Origin: Saccharicrinis sp041595375 | GTDB taxonomy: Bacteria > Bacteroidota > Bacteroidia > Bacteroidales > Marinilabiliaceae | Length of the DNA stretch: 5,424 nucleotides | NCBI GenBank assembly: GCA_041595375.1 | Contig: JBFHKL010000282.1 | Location: forward strand, 1-5,424 | Direction of reading: 5' to 3' | Shown: positions 1 through 5,352 of the stretch, piece by piece | How positions within the stretch are numbered: the first letter of the stretch is position 1 | How the letters are laid out: each line of letters opens with the position of its first letter | The notes under the pieces: model-generated | Databases searched by the model: none | The model's input: the letters and a program-made list of their open reading frames with translations, nothing else | Told to the model about the DNA's origin: nothing | Made by a program: the position numbers and the translations under genes

Positions 1-902
1 TGAAAATAACTCCTGTAGCTCAAAAGTTAATGGAGGAAGAAGGATGGAGTGTGGATGATGTAATAAATGGACTTCATCGTATTTCGAAAAAAGAAATTAG
101 TGCCATAAAGGAACAAGGCATAGGAAAAGTGGAGGGGGGCTTGCCTCAGGGCTTAGCTGCACAGCCTAAAGAGCGTGAGCTGCACAGGCAAAAAATGACT
201 TCTTTGCGTAAAAAGCTAAGTGCCCGTCTGGTTGCTGTTAAACAGGAAACAGCCATGCTTACCACTTTTAATGAGGTGGATATGACAAATATTATGGCGA
301 TGCGAAAAAAATATCAAAACCTATTTGTTGAAAAACATGGTGTTAAGTTGGGTTTTATGTCTTTCTTTATTAAAGCTTCTGCATTAGCTATGCAAAAGCA
401 TACTATGGTAAATTCGATGATTAATGGCGATGAGATTGTAACACCTAATTATGTAGATGTTTCTGTGGCCGTACAAACACCTAAAGGTTTGATGGTGCCG
501 GTAATCAGAAATACCGAATCCATGAGTCTTGCGCAAATAGAAGAGACCCTTAAGCAGTTGGCTGTAAAGGCGCGTTCGGGTAAAATTAGTCTGGATGAAA
601 TGACAGGTGGTACTTTTACGGTGACTAATGGGGGCGTGTTTGGATCCATGATGTCTACACCACTGATTAATCCCCCTCAGTCGGCTATACTTGGTATGCA
701 CAATATTGTAGATAGACCTATGGCGGTGAATGGAAGAGTAGAAATCAGACCTATAATGTATACAGCATTATCCTACGATCATAGAATTATCGATGGAAAA
801 GATTCTGTTGGCTTTTTGGTGACTATCAAAAAGATGCTTGAAAATCCTGAGCTGATGCTGTCAGGAGGCGATGAGCTGGAGAAGCTAGTGCTGGATTTAT
901 AA
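1..902 (+). CDS. odhB: 2-oxo acid dehydrogenase E2 component (dihydrolipoyllysine succinyltransferase-like), 5'-truncated
   Basis: The reading frame is open from the window edge (first full codon at 3) to the TAA at 900-902, giving 299 residues of a longer protein. The lipoyl domain must lie upstream. The first residues (ITPVAQKLMEEEGWSVDDV) look like the peripheral subunit-binding domain that docks E1/E3. After a short linker comes the CoA-dependent acyltransferase core, starting near position 190 (RQKMTSLRKKLSARL). The catalytic HxxxDG motif is visible as DHRIIDG, with the His codon at 780-782 and the Asp at 792-794. The stretch ALSYDHRIIDGKDSVGFL closely resembles the SucB/OdhB type rather than the pyruvate dehydrogenase E2 type, so transfer of succinyl groups to CoA in the cytoplasmic 2-oxoglutarate dehydrogenase complex is the best reading. 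A branched-chain or pyruvate E2 is the alternative. The core shows no frameshift and both catalytic residues are present. The gene converges on the lyase locus and ends at a shared hairpin. Confidence 0.9.
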   Translation, partial: KITPVAQKLMEEEGWSVDDVINGLHRISKKEISAIKEQGIGKVEGGLPQGLAAQPKERELHRQKMTSLRKKLSARLVAVKQETAMLTTFNEVDMTNIMAMRKKYQNLFVEKHGVKLGFMSFFIKASALAMQKHTMVNSMINGDEIVTPNYVDVSVAVQTPKGLMVPVIRNTESMSLAQIEETLKQLAVKARSGKISLDEMTGGTFTVTNGGVFGSMMSTPLINPPQSAILGMHNIVDRPMAVNGRVEIRPIMYTALSYDHRIIDGKDSVGFLVTIKKMLENPELMLSGGDELEKLVLDL

Positions 903-954
903 ATATAAGCTTTTTTAAGGCTCTCCTATTTACTTATCTGTAGATGGAAAATAT

Positions 955-996
955 AAAACCGCTCGTGACCCGTTGTTGATCACTGAGCGGTTTTTC
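955..996. terminator. Bidirectional intrinsic terminator between odhB-like gene and lyase gene
   Basis: The arms AAAACCGCTC (955-964) and GAGCGGTTTT (985-994) pair perfectly. The stem continues inward as GTGA (965-968) with TCAC (980-983) after one bulged T at 984. On the plus strand the stem runs into five T residues, and on the minus strand the A-rich left flank gives a U-rich tail. It lies 52 bases after the E2 stop and 20 bases after the lyase stop, so it can end transcription from both converging genes. Confidence 0.85.
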
Positions 997-1016
997 TTTA
1001 ATCAGACACAATGTTT

Positions 1017-1811
1017 TTATATTTCCTCAATAGAAAAATCGGTAAAGCTAATCACTTCATCGCGCAGGTCATCTTTGTATTTTAAACTGCGGTAAATGCC
1101 CCATTTAGGGCGAAGAAAATCAGCATCTGTTTTCCATGTTCGAATCTTTTTTGATTGATAGCTCATTAAGCTTTTTCCATCCTTAATCCTGATGATTTCG
1201 ATCTTATACTTGCCTGTTTCTCCAAAAGTAACTGTTTCGGTTATTTCAACCCAATTGCCCTTAAAAGCATTCAGATCAGCTTTGGTCAAGGTTTCTTGAG
1301 TTGTGTTTTCGGCGTATCTTAATTCCAATTTATCAGGATCTCCTTTGCGGGCAGTTAGTGTTACCAATGGCATATTGGCTTCGCTTCCGCCAACCGCTTT
1401 TAGCTGGTGTAAGTGTGTAAATCCCTTGCTGACTTTGAAATTTTCATCCAATTTAAATTTCCATTTATATACAACAGTTTCCCCTTCAGTAGCTTTTGTG
1501 TTTTCTGGAGATTGTTCGTATGCTTTAATCTCATTTCTTTGTCTGTCAAATTTTTTACACCTGTCGTTATCTTTATCTGTATGTATGTGAAATTGAAAAA
1601 CATAACAGTTTAATTCTTTATCAAAAATTTGTGTGATGTGTTTGCCAAATTCTTCATGTGCACAATCGGGTGCCTCAATCACACTATAACCAGGAGCCAG
1701 TATGGTATTAATTAATACGTAGGTATCGGTCTTTCCATCTGCTTTTAATATTGTTTGAGCATTGGCAAAACCAAAGAAACCTAACAGCATGATCACTAAA
1801 GTTGCTTTCAT
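1017..1811 (-). CDS. Secreted beta-jelly-roll polysaccharide lyase, PL28 (ulvan lyase)-like, without T9SS tail
   Basis: This is a 264-residue protein with a signal peptide (residues 1-18, hydrophobic core followed by ANA|Q), so a mature protein of about 246 residues. It is about two thirds identical to the upstream paralog (164 of 246 positions by hand, with no gaps). Candidate active-site motifs are RQRNEIK (90-96), FTHLHQLK (131-138) and RPKWGIYRSL (234-243). They sit in the same order as the RxE / QxH / KxGxY motifs of jelly-roll lyases such as PL7. I recall very similar blocks in PL28 ulvan lyases and related 'heparin lyase I-like' proteins. Such enzymes cleave uronate-containing polymers by beta-elimination. 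Cys50 and Cys85 are conserved in the paralog and may form a disulfide. The protein stops right after FSIEEI, where the paralog continues into a sorting domain, so it is probably periplasmic. The start lies 20 bases after the paralog's stop, suggesting one transcript. The A/T-rich leader shows no Shine-Dalgarno sequence. The lyase fold is fairly secure; the substrate is not. Confidence 0.75.
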   Translation of the reverse strand: MKATLVIMLLGFFGFANAQTILKADGKTDTYVLINTILAPGYSVIEAPDCAHEEFGKHITQIFDKELNCYVFQFHIHTDKDNDRCKKFDRQRNEIKAYEQSPENTKATEGETVVYKWKFKLDENFKVSKGFTHLHQLKAVGGSEANMPLVTLTARKGDPDKLELRYAENTTQETLTKADLNAFKGNWVEITETVTFGETGKYKIEIIRIKDGKSLMSYQSKKIRTWKTDADFLRPKWGIYRSLKYKDDLRDEVISFTDFSIEEI

Positions 1812-1831
1812 TTAATATTTTATTTTAATTA

Positions 1832-2881
1832 TTAATTCACAATTACCTTATAAGAAGAGCTTTTTTGTTGATTATAGATAGTTACGATATAAACACCTGT
1901 CTTAAGGTCGTTAATCGTTAACTGATCCTCTAGCACATTGTCTTTACTCCATATCATTTGGCCACTTATGTTTCGTATGGCAATGTTTTCTCCATTGGTG
2001 TTGGTAATGACAAATGTGTTATGGCTAGGGTTGGGGTAAATTAAATAATTTCTTTCTTCTACTGTGCTTGAAATAGTTGTCTCCACTATTTCTTCTATAC
2101 TAAAATCTGTAAAATAAACTATTTCATCTCTCAAATTGACTGAGTCATTCAGGCTGCGGTAAATACCCCATTTGGGACGAATAAAGTCGGCATCTGTTTT
2201 CCATACGCGAATATCAGATGTACTGTAATTAAGTAAAGTTTCTTGTTCAGTATAGCTTTTAATAATTATACTATAACTTCCTGATTCACCATAGTTAACC
2301 GTTTCGGTGACTTCGACCCATATGCCTTTGAAAGGATCTAAATCTACTTTGGTAATGGTTTCCTGACTGCTGTATTCGGCATATCTGAGCTCTAATTTAT
2401 CCGGGACACCCATTCGTGCTGTTAGTGTAATTAATGGTGTGCTTTCTTCAGTGCCACCAACAGCTTTAAGTTGATGCAGGTGGGTAAAGCTACTGCTGGG
2501 TTGAAAATCTTCATCCAGCTTAAATTTCCATTTATATTCAACTGTTTCTCCTTCAGTGGCTTTTAAATTATCAGGAGACTGATCGTAACTTTTAATTTCT
2601 GTTCTTTGTCTGTCGTAGTTTATGCATCTGTCAGAGTCTTCGTCTCTATGTATATGAAATTGAAAAACATAGTTTTCCAGTTCACTATTGTAAGTTTGTG
2701 TAATATGGTGGCCAAATGCTTCGTGGTCGCAGTCTGGCACTTCTACGGCTGTATAACCGGGAGCTAACACGGAATTGATTAGATCGTATGTATCTGTTAT
2801 GCCATCTGCTTTTAATACGACCTGCGCATTCGTATTTAAGTGAATGCAAATCAAGAGTAGGAGTGAGAGATTTTTATACAT
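1832..2881 (-). CDS. T9SS-secreted beta-jelly-roll polysaccharide lyase, PL28 (ulvan lyase)-like
   Basis: The protein has 349 residues in three parts: a signal peptide (1-19, ending TNA|Q), a lyase module (20-265) aligning without gaps to the neighbouring 264-residue paralog, and a type A T9SS sorting domain (about 278-349). The sorting domain shows YPNPSHN, then ISGQMIW, then LKTGVYIVTIYN and a terminal SYKVIVN. The lyase motifs are present as RQRTEIK (91-97), FTHLHQLK (132-139) and RPKWGIYRSL (235-244), and Cys51/Cys86 match the paralog's conserved pair. Cys12 lies inside the signal peptide but lacks a proper lipobox, so this is not a convincing lipoprotein. The family most resembles PL28 ulvan lyases as I remember them; PL20 glucuronan lyase and PL13 heparinase I share the fold and are alternatives. 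The sorting domain implies export across the outer membrane, to the cell surface or medium, so this would be the enzyme that meets intact polymer. It is first of the tandem pair, 149 bases after the T9SS protein gene. I found no convincing promoter directly before it. Confidence 0.78.
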   Translation of the reverse strand: MYKNLSLLLLICIHLNTNAQVVLKADGITDTYDLINSVLAPGYTAVEVPDCDHEAFGHHITQTYNSELENYVFQFHIHRDEDSDRCINYDRQRTEIKSYDQSPDNLKATEGETVEYKWKFKLDEDFQPSSSFTHLHQLKAVGGTEESTPLITLTARMGVPDKLELRYAEYSSQETITKVDLDPFKGIWVEVTETVNYGESGSYSIIIKSYTEQETLLNYSTSDIRVWKTDADFIRPKWGIYRSLNDSVNLRDEIVYFTDFSIEEIVETTISSTVEERNYLIYPNPSHNTFVITNTNGENIAIRNISGQMIWSKDNVLEDQLTINDLKTGVYIVTIYNQQKSSSYKVIVN

Positions 2882-2950
2882 GCAGAGAGTTGAGCAAAGT
2901 GTTAACTAAATCACTTTTTTACGTGGAGAAAAGAAACTGATGAAAAGATA

Positions 2951-2988
2951 ACATCCCCGGTGAAAGTATAATCTATTGCCGGGGATGT
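2951..2988 (-). terminator. Perfect 10-bp intergenic hairpin, weak terminator or attenuator
   Basis: ACATCCCCGG (2951-2960) and CCGGGGATGT (2979-2988) form a perfect GC-rich 10-bp stem with an 18-base loop. On the minus strand it lies about 43 bases after the stop of the T9SS protein gene and 69 bases before the lyase start. The sequence that follows on that strand (TATCTTTTC) is only moderately U-rich. It could be a leaky terminator, an mRNA-stabilising 3' hairpin or a processing site that sets expression of the lyases relative to the first gene. Confidence 0.6.
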
Positions 2989-3030
2989 GAGGAAAACTTA
3001 ACCTATATTAATATTGAATATACTTAGTAA

Positions 3031-4053
3031 TTAGCGGATAAATGCTTTAGTGGTCTTAACAGAACCATCATTGCCTTTAAATTTAACCACGTAAACACCT
3101 TTAGCTAAATTAACAGTGATGGTTTCACTTGCATCGATAGTTTGATTTAAACAAGTATTACCTGCCAGGTTATACATGGTTAACTGACCGGCTTGAGTTT
3201 CGTTATTGGTAATGTAATTATCATATACCAATAGGCTTAATTCATCGTAGGAAGGTGAATCTAAAATGCCAGTTGTGCCACTCCATAGTCCTTCCCAGTT
3301 GGTTGAAACGCGAATGCCACTTATGGTTACACCTACCTTATTTTGGCGTAAGTTAATCGCTAATGTAGTATTACCACTGTCGTAATCGGTATTTATGTCT
3401 GTGTTGGCAATAGATGTATTTTCTGTTGAGGTTAGAGACATGTCTGGGTTGATATATATTCTTACAACATCATCTTCGCCATCGTCTTCAGAACCTACTT
3501 TGTCGTATTCCAATACCATAAGGTAGGTAGTGTTTAAAGCATAGCCACTGACAGAATTGACGGTTGATGAATTTTTACTGATGCCGAAAGTAACATCTCC
3601 CTCTGTGGCACTTACATAAACACGACCTCGTGCAAAATTGCTGGATGTTGAAGCTTCCCAGGTAAAAAAGTCATTTAAGCTGGTTTTAGCAGATTCTACA
3701 TTCACCAAAAAGGCAGCGTACAATTTATCGGTTATGGCTTCATTGTAAACGCGTCTGGTGGTGATGCGATCATCATCAGCATCTGCCGAAGATAAAACAA
3801 CCGATTTCCCTTCTCCGGAAGCAATGTAGTCAGTATAAGTTAATGGAGTGGATGAAATAATTGGACTGCTGCTTTCTGTTCCTCCTTGATAATCAGCCTT
3901 GAGGCAAAGGTACCATTCGGTTTCAGAAAGAGTTGAGGATGTTTGCAAATCATCTCCGTCAGCATAGTCTTCAAAATATTCGATGAATTGTAGCTGTGCT
4001 TGCATAACACCTGCCATGCATAAAATTGTGAATAGAGTAAAGATTTTTTTCAT
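3031..4053 (-). CDS. T9SS-secreted protein of unknown function with a predicted beta-sandwich domain
   Basis: The 340-residue protein starts with a signal peptide (1-19, MQA|Q). Residues about 21-257 form one region rich in Ser, Thr and Asp with alternating beta-strand patterns: IEYFEDYADGDDL near the start, YAAFLVNV (112-119), ARGRVYV (141-147), FGISK (156-160), LNTTYLMVLEYD (173-184), VRIYINPD (197-204) and ISGIRVSTNWEGLW (244-257). I recall this pattern from uncharacterised secreted proteins of Bacteroidota, probably a concanavalin-like sandwich, with no known activity. Acidic clusters at 91-95 and 189-195 could bind calcium; that is a guess. The C-terminus (about 270-340) resembles a T9SS type A sorting domain (LTMYNLAG, LAKGVYVVKFKG, TTKAFIR), but the usual YPNP start is degenerate. 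The start is supported by the promoter just upstream. Its place ahead of two lyases suggests a role in polysaccharide binding or adhesion, but no catalytic motif is recognised. Confidence 0.8.
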   Translation of the reverse strand: MKKIFTLFTILCMAGVMQAQLQFIEYFEDYADGDDLQTSSTLSETEWYLCLKADYQGGTESSSPIISSTPLTYTDYIASGEGKSVVLSSADADDDRITTRRVYNEAITDKLYAAFLVNVESAKTSLNDFFTWEASTSSNFARGRVYVSATEGDVTFGISKNSSTVNSVSGYALNTTYLMVLEYDKVGSEDDGEDDVVRIYINPDMSLTSTENTSIANTDINTDYDSGNTTLAINLRQNKVGVTISGIRVSTNWEGLWSGTTGILDSPSYDELSLLVYDNYITNNETQAGQLTMYNLAGNTCLNQTIDASETITVNLAKGVYVVKFKGNDGSVKTTKAFIR

Positions 4054-4082
4054 AATTATTTGTTTTTATTAACATTATTATA

Positions 4083-4112
4083 CAAATATAGGAAAACCAA
4101 TTAATTGGTCAA
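4083..4112 (-). promoter_or_regulatory. Bacteroidota-type promoter (TTG-N19-TATATTTG) for the T9SS protein gene
   Basis: On the minus strand the -7 element TATATTTG (complement of 4083-4090) matches TAnnTTTG exactly. A TTG (complement of 4110-4112) lies 19 bases upstream, the expected place for the -33 element of the Bacteroidota primary sigma factor. The start codon is 29 bases downstream of the -7 box, leaving an A/T-rich leader of roughly 20-25 bases. The -33 TTG is inside the operator-like palindrome at 4106-4115, so a bound regulator would compete with RNA polymerase. Confidence 0.7.
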
Positions 4113-4120
4113 CCATTTAT
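4104..4120. promoter_or_regulatory. Operator-like element copy 1 (proximal), overlapping the -33 box
   Basis: The sequence ATTGGTCAACCATTTAT is identical to that at 4226-4242. Its core TGGT-CA-ACCA (4107-4115 with flanking T at 4106) is an inverted repeat around a 2-base centre. The form TTGGT-N2-ACCA(A) resembles sites of the FadR subfamily of GntR regulators, such as the hexuronate regulators ExuR/UxuR of E. coli. A second perfect palindrome, ACCAATTAATTGGT (4096-4109), shares the TTGGT half-site, giving three half-sites in about 20 bases. The position over the promoter suggests repression. The regulator is not encoded in this window. Confidence 0.6.
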
Positions 4121-4225
4121 TGATTTATTTAGTTAAAATATTATTTAAAACAAGTGTAGTATGTTGCTAAATAGTGAATTAGGTTTTGTTTTTGATGATT
4201 AAATATTTTTGTAAGGCTAGGTTTT

Positions 4226-4242
4226 ATTGGTCAACCATTTAT
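4226..4242. promoter_or_regulatory. Operator-like element copy 2 (distal)
   Basis: This is an exact 17-base repeat of the element at 4104-4120 in the same orientation, 122 bp further from the gene. The surroundings differ: the extra ACCAA half-site of copy 1 is missing here, and no good TTG/TAnnTTTG pair follows on the minus strand. It could be an auxiliary operator for looping or cooperative binding. Identity limited to the element and not its flanks argues for selection on the site rather than a recent duplication of the region. Confidence 0.55.
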
Positions 4243-4636
4243 TTTTGTCAGTTATCGTGTTTTATTTAATAAAATTTAATGCCTTGTTTAAATGCATGGG
4301 TTATAGTCTTTTTGTCGTATCGATGGTGTACTGGAGTTATTTAATTATAGTGCATTAAATAATATTGTTTCATGTGTTTTTAAATAATCTTTATACGCAT
4401 GATGGAGTTTGGTGTTCTTTGATATTATCATGAACGAAGGGCAATGAGGATGGATGCCTTGTGATACATTTAAAATAGTAACATTTAATTTATCTTTATC
4501 AAACGTAGCTTATTTATAGGAATAGCAGTCCTGTGATGTATTATATTTATGCATAGCAAGTATGCATGGATTAGTATTGTTGGTCTGGTAAAAAAAACGG
4601 TTATATTGAAATAGGCAGGGTGGGAGGTAAGCAATC
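4243..4636. other. A/T-rich noncoding stretch with no recognised gene
   Basis: No convincing coding frame, tRNA or known riboswitch pattern is visible here. Open frames are short and lack codon or domain signals. A small hairpin, ATGCATA-gcaag-TATGCAT (4549-4567), is the only clear local structure, and it is weak in such A/T-rich DNA. The stretch may be an unannotated small RNA region, the remains of an earlier gene, or plain spacer marking the edge of the accessory locus. Confidence 0.5.
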
Positions 4637-4686
4637 GACTATAAATAAAAAAAGCCGCCAAAGGCAGCTTTTTTTTATTTATAGTC
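4637..4686 (-). terminator. Strong long-stem intrinsic terminator of the DUF4293 gene
   Basis: The left arm (4637-4659, GACTATAAAT, seven A, GCCGCC) and right arm (4663-4686, GGCAGC, eight T, ATTTATAGTC) pair over about 23 bp, with a 3-base AAA loop, one C-A mismatch and one bulge from the 7-A/8-T difference. On the minus strand the GGC-rich core is followed directly by a T run, 6 bases after the DUF4293 stop codon. The symmetric A/T arms mean it could also stop transcription on the plus strand. Confidence 0.85.
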
Positions 4687-4692
4687 AAATAT

Positions 4693-5154
4693 TTATCTGA
4701 TTCTATCCATAGATCGTATCAAGGCTTCATCTTTTAAAATAGCACGTAATGCCAGGTAGTTAAGAATGGCACCTGCGATGGGGAATACTGTTGTTACACT
4801 ATAGGTCAGGCTTTGTGCAGGAAGTTCTTTTAATCCCATAGAGCCAAAATAATAGATTAATCCGGTTGTGCCAATAAGCAATGCAATATTAGCAGCGCAT
4901 AATCTGATTTGTAAGAAGCGTTTTTTAAAAAGGAAAATAGTAATAAATGTAACTAAGGGACTTAAAACCAGCAGTATGCTTAGTGCGAGGGTAGGGATGT
5001 TTTTGCTTGTCTCGCTTGTTTGCAGCGTGTTGATTCCTTTAAAGCTAAGTGTGTACATGGTATCTGCCATAAATTCTATTTGATGGGAGAAAAACATGGA
5101 TAGCCCAAACGCAAAAGCTATCAGTAAATAAATGGATTGTATTCGTTGTATCAT
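4693..5154 (-). CDS. DUF4293 family integral membrane protein
   Basis: The 153-residue protein opens with MIQRIQSIYLLIA and ends with LRAILKDEALIRSMDRIR. Both ends match my memory of the DUF4293 family, which is confined to Bacteroidota and has no known function. Four hydrophobic segments are visible at about 7-23, 53-76, 84-103 and 119-139, separated by short loops; the first loop (24-52) is polar and the C-terminus is charged, so it is an inner-membrane protein. Length and both ends look complete. It is transcribed alone, with a strong terminator just after the stop and a divergent neighbour, the nucleoside phosphorylase gene, upstream. There is no link in sequence to the lyase locus; it more likely marks the conserved chromosome beside it. 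Confidence 0.88.
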   Translation of the reverse strand: MIQRIQSIYLLIAFAFGLSMFFSHQIEFMADTMYTLSFKGINTLQTSETSKNIPTLALSILLVLSPLVTFITIFLFKKRFLQIRLCAANIALLIGTTGLIYYFGSMGLKELPAQSLTYSVTTVFPIAGAILNYLALRAILKDEALIRSMDRIR

Positions 5155-5167
5155 CTTGTTTTTTTGC

Positions 5168-5175
5168 CAAAAATA
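5168..5175 (-). promoter_or_regulatory. Possible -7 promoter element for the DUF4293 gene
   Basis: The minus strand reads TATTTTTG, an exact match to TAnnTTTG, 13 bases before the ATG. No TTG lies 19-21 bases upstream; that place is taken by the perfect palindrome TAAGCCGGCTTA (5189-5200). In A/T-rich DNA a lone -7 match can occur by chance. Confidence 0.4.
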
Positions 5176-5352
5176 AAAAGAATAATTGTAAGCCGGCTTA
5201 ATTCATAATGTTTATGCATAAAAATTTATAGCTTCATGATTTATTGTGTGTATTTAATACCATATTGTTGTATCCTTGTTTGAAAAATCAAAGCTAGCGA
5301 ATAAGTCTTTTAGTAAAAAAATAATAACTTTCGCATGTTAAAATATTATGAT

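Noticed and set aside
384..701. Open frames of 66-105 codons on the minus strand inside the E2 gene
   Set aside because: They are antisense to a well-conserved acyltransferase core and show no domain or signal of their own.
1017..1019. Frameshift or stop mutation removing a T9SS tail from the shorter lyase
   Set aside because: Only 20 bases separate the stop from the terminator hairpin arms at 994-996, and no remnant of a sorting domain is visible in any frame, so there is no sign of recent truncation.
1303..1613. Open frames on both strands (66-95 codons) inside the shorter lyase gene
   Set aside because: They overlap a real secreted lyase whose frame is supported by a paralog; their sequences are low-complexity Phe/Ser-rich shadows.
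2836..2881. Lipoprotein signal at Cys12 of the T9SS-tailed lyase
   Set aside because: The residues before the Cys (LLI) do not fit a lipobox, and a normal signal peptidase I site (TNA|Q) follows.
4104..4242. CRISPR array or insertion-sequence ends suggested by the repeated 17-mer
   Set aside because: There are only two copies, in direct orientation, with no transposase, no target duplication and no regular spacer series; position over a promoter fits an operator better.
4240..4247. Plus-strand TATTTTTG as a promoter pointing away from the lyase block
   Set aside because: It matches TAnnTTTG but has no TTG about 19-21 bases upstream and no gene downstream on that strand before the terminator.
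4485..4688. A 67-codon minus-strand frame between the operator region and the DUF4293 gene
   Set aside because: Its start lies inside the terminator hairpin (4637-4686), it shows no recognisable domain, and it follows a strong terminator.
4868..5083. A 71-codon plus-strand frame antisense to the DUF4293 gene
   Set aside because: It is the complement of the membrane protein's hydrophobic segments and has no independent support.
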